Shown here piece after piece: positions 26,196 to 34,379 of a stretch of 64,000 bases of DNA. Below the pieces are notes generated by a model, which worked only from the letters and a program-made list of their open reading frames with translations, did no database searches and was not told the origin of the DNA. The stretch's first letter is position 1; each line of letters opens with the position of its first letter. Both the position numbers and the translations under genes were made by a program. Origin of the DNA: Epilithonimonas xixisoli (GTDB taxonomy: Bacteria > Bacteroidota > Bacteroidia > Flavobacteriales > Weeksellaceae); assembly GCF_004365655.1 (NCBI RefSeq), contig NZ_SOEO01000002.1:248001-312000 (forward strand), given 5' to 3'.

Positions 26196-26205
26196 AATAT
26201 AAAAT

Positions 26206-26691
26206 ATGGCAACGGTAAATCTTTCAGATTACAAGCCACTCAACATATCCAATGCCGATGAATATTCAATCGGCATTGTTGTTTCTGAGTGGAACGACTT
26301 CATCACGTACAACCTCCGAAATGGCGCAGTGGAAACCCTGAAAGCCGAAGGCATCAAAGAAGAAAACATCCATATCTATTATGTTCCTGGCGCTTTCGAA
26401 TTGAGTTTTGCAACGATGAAACTTTGCAAATCCAACAAATTCGCAGCAGTGATTGCCATTGGAAACGTGATCCGCGGAGAAACGCCCCATTTCGAATTCG
26501 TTTGTTCCGGCGTTACGCAAGGCATCAAAGACTGCAATATTCTTACAGAAACGCCCGCAATTTTTTGCGTTCTGACAGATGACAACAAGGAGCAATCCAT
26601 CGCAAGAAGCGGTGGAAACCTTGGCAACAAAGGCGTAGAAGCCGCAGTCACGGCACTCAAAATGATCGATTTCAACACCAAATCAAATTAG
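26206..26691 (+). CDS. ribH: 6,7-dimethyl-8-ribityllumazine synthase
   Basis: A 161-residue enzyme that condenses 5-amino-6-ribitylaminouracil with 3,4-dihydroxybutanone phosphate, the penultimate step to riboflavin. Visible are IVVSEWNDFI, VPGAFELSF, AVIAIGNVIRGETPHFEFVC with the catalytic His, GNLGNKGVEAAVTAL. It follows the YfgM-like gene by ten bases. No other rib gene is near. Confidence 0.95.
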   Translation: MATVNLSDYKPLNISNADEYSIGIVVSEWNDFITYNLRNGAVETLKAEGIKEENIHIYYVPGAFELSFATMKLCKSNKFAAVIAIGNVIRGETPHFEFVCSGVTQGIKDCNILTETPAIFCVLTDDNKEQSIARSGGNLGNKGVEAAVTALKMIDFNTKSN

Positions 26692-26715
26692 AATTTCTTA
26701 TTATAAAAATTTTTT

Positions 26716-26803
26716 GGAGCCGGGAACCTGCTCTCCGTTGCAATTCCTCGCGCCAAGCCTTTCCCATCGCATGCTGTGGGATTTCCTCTACGATCAGGGC
26801 TAT
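26716..26803 (+). repeat. 88-base dispersed element, copy A
   Basis: It starts GGAGCCGGGAACCTGCT and ends CAGGGCTAT, 25 bases after the ribH stop. It is GC-rich against its surroundings. A second copy lies inverted at 30668-30754, identical over long blocks. The two differ mainly in a 17-base middle segment. Confidence 0.85.
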
Positions 26804-26884
26804 TTTTAAAAGACGATCCAAAAAAAATTTACTTAAATATCAAAAAGAAAGTATTAATTTTAAAACACAAAATAATATTACAAG

Positions 26885-27739
26885 ATGAAATGGACAAACG
26901 ACAGAAGTGGCAACTTCGATGACAGACGAGGCTCAGGTGGCGGTGGCGGAATGCTTGTCGGTGGCGGATTAGGAACTATCATCATCGCAGCCATCGTTTT
27001 CTTTTTGGGAGGAGATCCTTCTGCCATTTTGAACAACAGCGCATCTGCACCACAACAATCCGAACAAAGACAACTATCCAAAGAAGAACTCAACATCGGA
27101 GAATTCGTAAGTATGCTGACTGCTGAAAACGAAGAAACGTGGAATAAAATCTTCCAACAAAACGGAATCCAGTTCAAACCTGCAAAGGTTGTCCTATTCG
27201 AAAGCGCAACCCGCTCTGGTTGCGGAACTGCTCAAGCAGCAATGGGACCTTTCTATTGTCCAGCAGATCAAACGATCTATATGGATATGAGCTTCTTCAA
27301 TGAATTGCAACAGAAATTTGGAGCAAAGGTAGGACAGTTTACAGTTGCTTATGTTCTTGGCCACGAGTACGGTCATCACATTCAATATTTGTTAGGAACT
27401 CTTAACAAAGTAGATCAACTCAGAAATAGCGGAAGATATTCGGAATCAGAAATGAACAAAGTTTCTGTTGCCAATGAACTTCAGGCAGATTTCTACGCCG
27501 GATTGTGGGCAAAACAAACCGACAACCGTGAGAAAATATTAGAACCAGGCGACATACAACAAGCAATGAGCGCTGCCGCAGCAGTTGGTGATGACAATAT
27601 CCAAAAAAGAGGACAAGGCTACGTGAACCAAGAGAGCTTCACGCACGGTTCTTCCGCACAAAGAGAAGAATGGTTTATGAAAGGTTACAATTCTGGTGAC
27701 ATCAGGCAAGGTGATACTTTTAATGCGCTTTTGAAGTAG
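26885..27739 (+). CDS. Neutral zinc metallopeptidase, YpfJ family
   Basis: A 284-residue protein. The N-terminus KWTNDRSGNFDDRRG and a glycine-rich stretch are followed by one helix (about residues 28-46). The zinc site HEYGHH begins at His160, and NELQADFYAGLWA carries the third ligand. MDMSFFNELQQKFGA is also typical of the family. Substrate unknown. It is a single gene ending in a strong terminator. Confidence 0.9.
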   Translation: MKWTNDRSGNFDDRRGSGGGGGMLVGGGLGTIIIAAIVFFLGGDPSAILNNSASAPQQSEQRQLSKEELNIGEFVSMLTAENEETWNKIFQQNGIQFKPAKVVLFESATRSGCGTAQAAMGPFYCPADQTIYMDMSFFNELQQKFGAKVGQFTVAYVLGHEYGHHIQYLLGTLNKVDQLRNSGRYSESEMNKVSVANELQADFYAGLWAKQTDNREKILEPGDIQQAMSAAAAVGDDNIQKRGQGYVNQESFTHGSSAQREEWFMKGYNSGDIRQGDTFNALLK

Positions 27740-27757
27740 AATACATTAAACAAAAAT

Positions 27758-27794
27758 AAAAAAGCCCGACGAATCTATTTTCGTCGGGCTTTTT
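27758..27794 (+). terminator. Rho-independent terminator of the metallopeptidase
   Basis: AAAAAAGCCCGACGAA and TTCGTCGGGCTTTTT (right arm from 27780) form a 15-bp stem with a short loop and a T tail. Confidence 0.92.
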
Positions 27795-27858
27795 ATACGT
27801 ATCTCTTAGCTATTAAAAACAAAAACGACTGCAAATCCTAAGATCAACAGTCGTTTTG

Positions 27859-27940
27859 TACCCCAGACGGGACTTGAACCCGTACATCCGAAGATACAGG
27901 ATTTTAAGTCCTGCGTGTCTACCAGTTCCACCACCAGGGC
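27859..27940 (-). tRNA. tRNA-Leu (TAA)
   Basis: An 82-base cloverleaf. The anticodon stem CAGGA/TCCTG encloses CTTAAAA, anticodon TAA. It has the long variable arm of a class II tRNA and the T-arm GGGTTCAAGTCCC. CCA is not encoded. Confidence 0.95.
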
Positions 27941-27945
27941 AGAGG

Positions 27946-28021
27946 TGGAGCGAAAAACGGGACTCGAACCCGCGACCCCAACCTTGGCAAGGTTGTGCTC
28001 TACCAGCTGAGCTATTTTCGC
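27946..28021 (-). tRNA. tRNA-Gly (GCC)
   Basis: A 76-base gene including an encoded CCA. The acceptor GCGAAAA pairs with TTTTCGC, the anticodon stem CAACC/GGTTG encloses TTGCCAA, anticodon GCC. D and T arms are canonical. Confidence 0.95.
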
Positions 28022-28059
28022 ATAAAAAAAATTCCTAATTTCTTAGAAATTTTAGTTTG

Positions 28060-28141
28060 TGCGGATGAAGGGACTCGAACCCCCACGCCGTGAAGCACCA
28101 GATCCTAAGTCTGGCGTGGCTACCAATTACACCACATCCGC
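28060..28141 (-). tRNA. tRNA-Leu (TAG)
   Basis: An 82-base cloverleaf. The acceptor GCGGATG pairs with CATCCGC, the stem CCAGA/TCTGG encloses CTTAGGA, anticodon TAG. It has a long variable arm. It is first in the minus-strand tRNA cluster Leu(TAG)-Gly-Leu(TAA). Confidence 0.95.
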
Positions 28142-28181
28142 ATTATTTTCAAGAACTACTTTTCTTTCGTTTTGGTGAGTG

Positions 28182-28214
28182 CAAATATAGAACTCTTTTA
28201 CATATCCTCCAAAA
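28182..28214 (-). promoter_or_regulatory. Promoter of the tRNA cluster
   Basis: On the minus strand TTTG (28213-28210), 20 bases and TATATTTG (28189-28182) match the Bacteroidetes consensus. Transcription would start near 28175, before all three tRNA genes. Confidence 0.65.
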
Positions 28215-28309
28215 TAAAATCAATCTTTTTTTCAAGTTTTTTGATTGTGTGATTTCGGATAACTTCGATACTTTTTATTACCTTTACACTCTTAAAATAT
28301 TTTGAAGAT

Positions 28310-28690
28310 ATGGAATTAACAGGAACAATTAAGAAGATTTCTGATTTACAAACATTTGCAAGCGGATTTCAAAAAAAAGAACTCGTTCTTTTGACTGAAG
28401 AACAATATCCACAACCTATTAATATTGAATTTACTCAAGATAAAGTGGACTTGCTGAATGCTCACAAAGTGGGTGACAAAGTGAAAGTTCATATCAATAT
28501 CAGAGGTAGAGAATGGACGAGCCCACAAGGTGAAGTGAAATATTTCAACTCGATCGTGGGATGGAGAATGGAAAAAGATGCTTCTACAAATTTTAATGAG
28601 CCAACCGAAGCGACTCCAAACCAAGGACAGCCAGCAACAGAGAACAAAAATGTTTTTGCTGAGGACGAAGACGATGACTTGCCATTCTAA
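28310..28690 (+). CDS. DUF3127 protein with SSB-like acidic tail
   Basis: A 126-residue protein. Residues about 1-92 form the DUF3127 domain, a predicted OB-like beta-barrel (MELTGTIKKISDLQTF, KVHINIRGREW, YFNSIVGWRME). A linker rich in Asn, Thr and Pro leads to EDEDDDLPF at the very C-terminus. That tail closely resembles the DDDIPF tip with which single-strand DNA-binding protein recruits partner enzymes. A role with single-stranded DNA is an inference from fold and tail. Confidence 0.85.
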   Translation: MELTGTIKKISDLQTFASGFQKKELVLLTEEQYPQPINIEFTQDKVDLLNAHKVGDKVKVHINIRGREWTSPQGEVKYFNSIVGWRMEKDASTNFNEPTEATPNQGQPATENKNVFAEDEDDDLPF

Positions 28691-28715
28691 TTATTTTAGA
28701 ATAGTTTAATTATAG

Positions 28716-28749
28716 ATTCCCTGCATTTAATTGAATGTAGGGAATTTTT
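28716..28749 (+). terminator. Terminator of the DUF3127 gene
   Basis: ATTCCCTGCATT (28716-28727) pairs with AATGTAGGGAAT (28734-28745, one G-T pair) and is followed by TTTT. Confidence 0.8.
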
Positions 28750-28818
28750 GTAGGTCAGTAGATTTCATAATAAAACTAATTAAATCGATGTTCATTAATA
28801 TTAAACAAAACTTTTCAA

Positions 28819-29466
28819 ATGATTTGGCTTGACCCTGATGACATTTCTTTCCCCGACCCAGAACTCTACGACGCAGAGACAGGGTTGATGGCAGTTGGTG
28901 GCGATTTGAAACCCGAAAGACTTTGGTTTGCCTATGAACTCGGACTTTTTCCCTGGTATAATGAAGGCGAAGAAATCCTTTGGTGGTGTCCAGATCCGAG
29001 ATTTGTTTTGTTTCCTAATGAAATTAAAATCTCAAAATCGATGAGAAAAATTTTGAGAGATAGCATTTTTGAATTCACGGAAAACCAATGTTTTGAGGAT
29101 GTGATGAGAAGTTGTAAGCTTGCGGAACGAAAAGACCAAGATGGAACTTGGATTAATGAAGATTTGATTTCATCTTTTGTAAAACTTAATAAAGCTGGGA
29201 AAGCCAAAAGTTTTGAAGTTTGGCAAAATGGTAATTTGGTTGGTGGATTTTATGGCGTACAAGTCGGAAAAGTTTTCTGTGGCGAAAGTATGTTTTCCAA
29301 AGTTTCCAACGCATCGAAAGCTGGATTCATCCATTTCACAACGAAATATCAAGACGAATGGGAACTGATTGATTGCCAAATCCATTCTGAACATTTGGAA
29401 AGTCTTGGTGCAAAAATGATTCCCAAAAACGAATATTTAAAAATCTTAAAACAGCAAATCTCTTGA
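28819..29466 (+). CDS. aat: Leucyl/phenylalanyl-tRNA-protein transferase
   Basis: A 215-residue enzyme that adds Leu or Phe to N-terminal Arg/Lys of proteins, marking them for ClpAP/ClpS degradation. Conserved parts are GLMAVGGDL, LGLFPWYNEGEEILWWCPDPR, DGTWINEDL, NLVGGFYGV, GESMFS and IDCQIHSEHLESLGA. Length is normal for the family. It overlaps the next gene at its stop codon. Confidence 0.95.
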   Translation: MIWLDPDDISFPDPELYDAETGLMAVGGDLKPERLWFAYELGLFPWYNEGEEILWWCPDPRFVLFPNEIKISKSMRKILRDSIFEFTENQCFEDVMRSCKLAERKDQDGTWINEDLISSFVKLNKAGKAKSFEVWQNGNLVGGFYGVQVGKVFCGESMFSKVSNASKAGFIHFTTKYQDEWELIDCQIHSEHLESLGAKMIPKNEYLKILKQQIS

Positions 29467-30350
29467 CAGCAGAACGACAAAAATGGCTACTTCTCATCGC
29501 ATTATCTGTGATTTGGGGTTCGTCTTTTATACTAATCAAAAAATCTTTGGAACATTTCAATCCTTACGAAGTTGGTGCTTTGCGTGTTTTGATTTCGGGA
29601 ATTGTGCTGATGCCTTTTGCGATTTCCAAAATAAAACTATTTCCGAAAAGACATTTGAAGTGGCTCATCCTTGTAGCGCTCTCAGGAAGTTTTGTCCCGA
29701 TGTTTTTATTTCCAATGGCAGAAACTGAAATCAGTAGTAGCATTGCAGGAATCATCAATTCTATGATGCCGATTTTTGTGATTATTGTCGGTTCTCTCGT
29801 TTGGAAATTCTCAACTACGAAAAGGCAATTGCTTGGCGTATTGATAAGTTTTACAGGTGCTTGCATCTTGGCTTTGGGAAGTGGCGAGAGTGGCGAAATC
29901 AAAATCTATCCAATCTTACTTTTGCTCTTGGCAACGTTGTTATACGCCATCAGCACAACGACTGTCAAATCTAAGTTGCACGATGTTCCGGCTATCTTGA
30001 TGTCGGCTTATGTTTTTTCGTTTGTTTTGTTTTTGCCATCATTGATTGCGTTGGTTTTCTCTGGATTTTTCTCGCATTTTACATTTTCAAAAGGTGACTT
30101 TGTCGGTTTGGGATTTGTGGCGATGCTGTCGATTTTCGGAACTGGATTGGCGATGATGATGAATTATAAATTATTGAGCATCTCTACCCCGCTTTTTGCA
30201 TCTACTGTGACTTTACTGATGCCGATTGTTGCAATTATTTGGGGAATTCTGGACGGAGAGAAATTGACGACAATGCAATCTGTTGGTGCGCTGATTATTT
30301 TGGCTGGATTAATATTTTTGAGGAGCAAACCGAAGATGGCCAATGGCTGA
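29463..30350 (+). CDS. DMT-superfamily transporter (EamA type)
   Basis: A 295-residue protein with ten helices in two five-helix EamA repeats. It begins LLLIALSVIWGSSFILIKKSL, the standard opening, and the second repeat starts near residue 150. The start is TTG at 29463, overlapping the aat stop as TTGA; no earlier ATG is available. Substrate unknown; family members export amino acids, metabolites or drugs. Confidence 0.85.
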   Translation: MTAERQKWLLLIALSVIWGSSFILIKKSLEHFNPYEVGALRVLISGIVLMPFAISKIKLFPKRHLKWLILVALSGSFVPMFLFPMAETEISSSIAGIINSMMPIFVIIVGSLVWKFSTTKRQLLGVLISFTGACILALGSGESGEIKIYPILLLLLATLLYAISTTTVKSKLHDVPAILMSAYVFSFVLFLPSLIALVFSGFFSHFTFSKGDFVGLGFVAMLSIFGTGLAMMMNYKLLSISTPLFASTVTLLMPIVAIIWGILDGEKLTTMQSVGALIILAGLIFLRSKPKMANG

Positions 30351-30440
30351 TGGCATTTGGTTAATTGGTTTAAAATTAACCTGAGTTTGGGTTAACTATT
30401 TAATTTATTTAATGTCATTATAAAAACATTATTAATAGCG

Positions 30441-30554
30441 TCGGGCTTTAGCCCGATGTATAAAATTGCAAAAAAAGGCTTTAGCCAAAACATATTTAAA
30501 TTTTGGCTAAAGCCTAACTCTTTTTTTTCATTAAAAATAGGCTAAAGCCCATTC
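30441..30554. repeat. GGCTTTAGCC hairpin cluster
   Basis: Hairpin 1 is TCGGGCTTTAGCCCGA (30441-30456). Hairpin 2 has exact 15-base arms, AGGCTTTAGCCAAAA (30476-30490) and its complement (30501-30515), around a ten-base loop and followed by T8. A fourth, single TAGGCTAAAGCCCA follows at 30539. On the plus strand hairpin 2 could end DMT transcription. Confidence 0.75.
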
Positions 30555-30667
30555 CTATTGATATTATGTAATTTTACTTAACCCGAAATTACAATGATTT
30601 ATAGTCTCACAGATTTTACAGATAATGCTGATTCTTTTTTTGAAATGTTGATTGGATGACAAAACCC

Positions 30668-30754
30668 ATAGCCCTGATTGCAGTGGAAATCCCACAGCAA
30701 GCCTTGGGAAAGCCAGGTGCGAGGAATTGCAACGGAAAGCAGGTTCCCGGCTCC
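30668..30754 (-). repeat. 88-base dispersed element, copy B (inverted)
   Basis: This 87-base copy matches 26716-26803 in reverse complement. The blocks GGAGCCGGGAACCTGCT, TCCGTTGCAATTCCTCGC and TGCTGTGGGATTTCC are identical, with one base fewer in the middle. It starts 38 bases after the TPR gene stop, in the same orientation to its gene as copy A to ribH. Confidence 0.85.
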
Positions 30755-30762
30755 TAAAAATG

Positions 30763-30788
30763 AAAAAGCTCAGACGAATCTGAGCTTT
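30763..30788 (-). terminator. Terminator of the TPR gene
   Basis: AAAGCTCAGA (30765-30774) and TCTGAGCTTT (30779-30788) close on a four-base loop that reads TTCG on the minus strand, a very stable tetraloop. T residues follow. Confidence 0.88.
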
Positions 30789-30792
30789 GCTT

Positions 30793-32163
30793 TTATTTCT
30801 TTTTGGCCTTTATTTTTTTGACCTGTTCTTTAATCGATGGATATTTCTGTTGCATATCTTTGCTGAGACTTGGATCCAAATCCAGAGCTTTTTTGAGTTG
30901 CAAGACGCCTTCTGATTCGTTTTTCAGATGGAAATAGCAGTTGCTCAATTGATAATACAATTCGGCGCGTGGATGGGCTTTCAGAGCTTTGTCCAAAATC
31001 GTGATGGCATCTTCGTACTCGCCAAGCAACATCAAGACTTCTGAATAGGCGTACCAATTGTAAAACCTCGTCGGCTCGGATTCTATGAGTTTTTTGAGGC
31101 AAACCAAGCTTTCCTCGTAATCGCCGGAAGTAATGTAGAGAAACGCTAAACGCTTCTGATACTCGACATTTCCTTCGTTGAGTAAAGAGGCTTCTTGTGC
31201 AAAATAAAGCGATTCTTTGATGTTTCCCAATTCTTCATAAATGTGAGATTGCTCCATCATTGCCAAGTAAAACTGCGGGTCTTCTCTCAATGATTTTTGG
31301 AAAGATGTGAGTGCAGGAACTAATTTCTTGGCTTCTTTGTAACATAATCCGATTTTGTAGAATGTGAAAGCTTTGGTATATTCCAATTCCAGCATTTCCT
31401 CGTAAACTGCAATTGCTTTGTCCCACTCTCCCATTGCTTCAAAACACGAGGCTTTGTTGGCATAAACACCGACAGCCATTGAGTTAATTGCTAATAGATA
31501 GTCAAAACCTTTGATGGCTTCTTCGTAATTCTTTTTGTTAAAATGGAATTGCCCATACTCGTACCAAGCGGTTTCTGAGAAAGGAAATTTGTCCAAATAT
31601 TGATTGAGGAAATCCAAAGCTTCCACAGGACGATTTAGCAAATTATAGCAAAGCATTACATTTTCCAAGGAATAATCGTCGAAAGGATCGTGCTCCAGTG
31701 CGGATGTGTAATGTTTCAACGCGTTGAACGGGTCGTCCAGATTCACATATTCGTCTGCGATGAAATTGTGAAGGAAATTTTCCTCTTCTTCCAATTGCAA
31801 TGCGCGCTGGCAATATTCGATGGATTTTTTTGGGTTTCCGAGATTTGAGTAATATTTGGCGCAACACACAAGGAAATCTGTGTCTTCCAAAGAGGATTGA
31901 TGCAACTCGTCTATCAATTCTTTGGCTTTCACATAACGTTCCAACTCTAGGAAAACTTCCAATTGCTTGGTTTTGATTTCCAGAGAATTTGGATGGATGC
32001 TAAGAGCGTGGTTCACGGCCATTTCTGCATAGCTGTAGTCTCCAAGCTCCAGATAGTAAATGATGATTTCTATGTATTCTTCTGTATCGAAATAGAATTC
32101 TTCATTATTTTCTATCATTTCTTCGAACTTTTTAGCAAGTTCGTTTTCAAAAAATTCTTCCAA
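30793..32163 (-). CDS. Tetratricopeptide-repeat protein
   Basis: A 456-residue all-helical protein of about twelve TPR units (for example YAEMAVNHALSIHPNSLE, PKKSIEYCQRALQLE, YEEAIKGFDYLLAIN, YEDAITILDKALKAHPRAE). No signal peptide or membrane segment is seen, so it is probably a cytosolic scaffold. The start codon appears to be TTG at 32163. ATG at codon 17 is possible but would drop a conserved-looking acidic start. The tail is lysine-rich. Confidence 0.85.
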   Translation of the reverse strand: MEEFFENELAKKFEEMIENNEEFYFDTEEYIEIIIYYLELGDYSYAEMAVNHALSIHPNSLEIKTKQLEVFLELERYVKAKELIDELHQSSLEDTDFLVCCAKYYSNLGNPKKSIEYCQRALQLEEEENFLHNFIADEYVNLDDPFNALKHYTSALEHDPFDDYSLENVMLCYNLLNRPVEALDFLNQYLDKFPFSETAWYEYGQFHFNKKNYEEAIKGFDYLLAINSMAVGVYANKASCFEAMGEWDKAIAVYEEMLELEYTKAFTFYKIGLCYKEAKKLVPALTSFQKSLREDPQFYLAMMEQSHIYEELGNIKESLYFAQEASLLNEGNVEYQKRLAFLYITSGDYEESLVCLKKLIESEPTRFYNWYAYSEVLMLLGEYEDAITILDKALKAHPRAELYYQLSNCYFHLKNESEGVLQLKKALDLDPSLSKDMQQKYPSIKEQVKKIKAKKK

Positions 32164-32291
32164 TAGTATATAGATTTAGACTAGAGATTGAGTGTTGAGA
32201 ATTACAAATGCCCGGTCCTGAAATCTGCTTGTATAAAGTTAATTAAATTTATTTTGATAATAAGTGATTTTAATATGATAACTTATTAACA

Positions 32292-32972
32292 TTAATCTTT
32301 TTTCTGCTCTGTGTAGATTGTAGTCAAAAACATACCAAACGATTTTTCTAATCCAGTAATATCGCCGGATTTGAGATTGACACCGCCGTAGAGACTATCA
32401 TTGCTACGTATTTTGAAATCTGTCAAAGAAAGATACAAAGATGGCTGTCCGGCTTTTGCTGACAATTTTACCGTTGACCCCAACAATTTTCTGGTGGAGA
32501 CTGACATAACTTCACTCTCGTTCAAATTGAGTTTGATGAAACTTCTGGCTGGTAATTCTGTCGTTTTATTATTGATATTAATCTTTTGTTTTTTTTCTGA
32601 TGACGAAACCAAGTACGCGACATTTTCTTCGTTGGGAATATTTTCCAGATTTGTGTAATACAAATTCAAAATATAATAAGCCGGATTGAAGTTTTGAAAA
32701 GTACCGTCGATGTTTTCAATTGGTTTTAATGAAAAACTGTTCGCACCAACTTGTTTTGCTTTTTTGTAAATATCGCCGAAGATTGCCACATCGTCATTTG
32801 AGAAAGCATTCACTAGAATTTCTCCTAAGAATTCTGACTTCGAAGCATCATTGATTAGATAAAAAAACTTGTCCTTGTTGTCATTCGTCTTTTCCACTTT
32901 GTTCAATGTAACTATCTGAAGATAAAAGAACTGAAAACAAAAAACACTAATTAAAAATAGGAGTTTACGCAT
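32292..32972 (-). CDS. Secreted protein, unknown function
   Basis: A 226-residue protein with a hydrophobic signal segment (residues 1-18). The mature part includes FYLINDASKSEFLGEILVNAFSN and an unusual SFIKLNLNESEVMSVSTR. I do not recognise a family. It overlaps rfbD by eight bases on the same strand, so the two are likely transcribed together. Confidence 0.6.
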   Translation of the reverse strand: MRKLLFLISVFCFQFFYLQIVTLNKVEKTNDNKDKFFYLINDASKSEFLGEILVNAFSNDDVAIFGDIYKKAKQVGANSFSLKPIENIDGTFQNFNPAYYILNLYYTNLENIPNEENVAYLVSSSEKKQKININNKTTELPARSFIKLNLNESEVMSVSTRKLLGSTVKLSAKAGQPSLYLSLTDFKIRSNDSLYGGVNLKSGDITGLEKSFGMFLTTIYTEQKKD

Positions 32973-33834
32973 TCGTTAATTTTAGGATTTCTACACAATC
33001 CTGAAGGCTGTTTTCCCAATGTTTTGGTTCGATGTTATAATCCTTTTCGATTTTGTCCAAAGACATTGTGCTTCTTTTTGGGCGCTTTGCCGGCGTTGGA
33101 AATTCCTCCGTCGTGATTGCTTTTAATGAAACGGAAGAACCCGAAAATTCTTTTATTTTATTCGCAAAATCAAACCAAGTGGTTTCTGGATAATTGGAAA
33201 AATGGTAGATTCCGAAGGTTTTGTTTTTAGCTTCGATAATTTCCATAATTGCTTCTGCCAAATCATTTGCGTTGGTTGGTTGACCGTGTTGGTCGCCTAC
33301 GATTCCCAATTCGTCTTTCACATTAAACAAATGCAACATTGTCTTCACAAAGTTTTTATTAAATTCTGAATACAACCAAGAAGTTCTAAGAATCACAGTC
33401 TCTGGATTGTTTTCCAAAGCCAACTCTTCTCCTTTACGTTTTGAAGCGCCATAAACACCAATCGGGTTTGTGAAATCATCTTCTGAATAGCTCAAATTGG
33501 TCTCGCCATCAAAAACGTAATCAGTAGAAACGTGAATCAAAATAGCGTTGTACTCACTTGAAATTTCAGCCAAATTACCAACACCAATGGCATTGACAGC
33601 AAAAGCCTTTTCCTCTTCTTTCTCCGCCAAATCTACAGCTGTGTAAGCCGAAGCATTGATGACAAAATCTGGTTTGTACTCTTCAAATTCCTTTTCAATC
33701 TGAGCTCTATCTGTAATGTCCAAAGCTTGAGATCCTGTGAAATTGAAGTCGAAAATATCGTGGTATTTTGGTGCTAATTTTTGAAGACAATGTCCCAATT
33801 GGCCGTTTCCGCCAACAACTAAAATTCTTTGCAT
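32965..33834 (-). CDS. rfbD: dTDP-4-dehydrorhamnose reductase
   Basis: A 289-residue short-chain dehydrogenase of the NAD(P)-dependent epimerase type, giving dTDP-L-rhamnose for surface polysaccharide. Motifs seen are VGGNGQLGH (nucleotide binding), the STDYVFDG block, YGASKRKGE (catalytic Tyr-Lys) and TSWLYSE. The other rfb genes (A, B, C) are not in the window. It stands two bases after the thioesterase gene. Confidence 0.92.
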   Translation of the reverse strand: MQRILVVGGNGQLGHCLQKLAPKYHDIFDFNFTGSQALDITDRAQIEKEFEEYKPDFVINASAYTAVDLAEKEEEKAFAVNAIGVGNLAEISSEYNAILIHVSTDYVFDGETNLSYSEDDFTNPIGVYGASKRKGEELALENNPETVILRTSWLYSEFNKNFVKTMLHLFNVKDELGIVGDQHGQPTNANDLAEAIMEIIEAKNKTFGIYHFSNYPETTWFDFANKIKEFSGSSVSLKAITTEEFPTPAKRPKRSTMSLDKIEKDYNIEPKHWENSLQDCVEILKLTNA

Positions 33835-33836
33835 AA

Positions 33837-34316
33837 TTATTTGGCTCTATTTTGATTTCTGAAAAAAGTGACTCTCTCTTTAAAAGTTTTATGGTCAATC
33901 TCAACTAAAAAATGCGCGAATTTTTCCAAAGTTTCGTCTGGCATTTTTTCGGCTCTTCTGGTTTTCATATTGAAGTAGATCACCGTCAACCAGAAAACCG
34001 CATTTATTTTTCCATTTTCGTCTGTCATTAGCAATTCTACAACCGCAGTGATGTCATCCACCATAATCGTCTTGCTGGTGATGTTGACTGTGGAATTGTA
34101 CCTAACTTCTTTCAAATAAGCAATTTCATTTTGAATCGTGACCCAAGTGCAACCTGTTTCTCTGGTGTATTGCTCGTAGGTAAATCCGTAGTTTTGTTCA
34201 ACGTGATCTTCTCTGGCATTGAGCATATATTCCAGATATTTCACGTTGTTTAGGTGACCAATCGGGTCGCAATCTGCAAAACGGATTTTAACAGTAGATG
34301 AAAATTCTTTTTCCAT
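33837..34316 (-). CDS. Acyl-CoA thioesterase, 4HBT hotdog type
   Basis: A 159-residue protein with VKIRFADCDPIGHLNNVKYLEYM, the 4-hydroxybenzoyl-CoA-thioesterase signature with the catalytic Asp. The rest fits a single hotdog fold. Substrate unknown. It is transcribed toward rfbD and preceded by a terminator that ends the ompH gene upstream. Confidence 0.85.
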   Translation of the reverse strand: MEKEFSSTVKIRFADCDPIGHLNNVKYLEYMLNAREDHVEQNYGFTYEQYTRETGCTWVTIQNEIAYLKEVRYNSTVNITSKTIMVDDITAVVELLMTDENGKINAVFWLTVIYFNMKTRRAEKMPDETLEKFAHFLVEIDHKTFKERVTFFRNQNRAK

Positions 34317-34329
34317 AGTGCAAAAATAA

Positions 34330-34359
34330 AAAAACCGCTCCGTAAAGAGAGCGGTTTTT
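34330..34359 (-). terminator. Terminator after the envelope operon
   Basis: AAAAACCGCTC (34330-34340) and GAGCGGTTTTT (34349-34359) form an 11-bp stem with an eight-base loop, ending the ompH gene on the minus strand. Confidence 0.88.
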
Positions 34360-34379
34360 ATTATAATATTGTCTTAAAA

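Larger units (their letters stand above)
30351..30792. other. 442-base gene-free stretch built of repeats and a terminator
   Basis: No open frame of note. From left to right it holds an A/T-rich tail with TTAACC/GGTTAA pairs, the GGCTTTAGCC hairpin cluster (30441-30554), an unassigned A/T-rich part (30560-30660), the inverted 88-base element (30668-30754) and the terminator of the TPR gene (30763-30788). Confidence 0.7.

Noticed and set aside
26692-26884. Riboswitch or small RNA gene after ribH
   Set aside because: The structured sequence is a copy of the 88-base element found again at 30668, so a specific riboswitch is unlikely; it also lies downstream, not upstream, of the riboflavin gene.
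27856-28038. Open frame on the plus strand over the tRNA genes
   Set aside because: It is the antisense translation of tRNA-Leu and tRNA-Gly (the familiar DSNPRP-like peptide) and not a gene.
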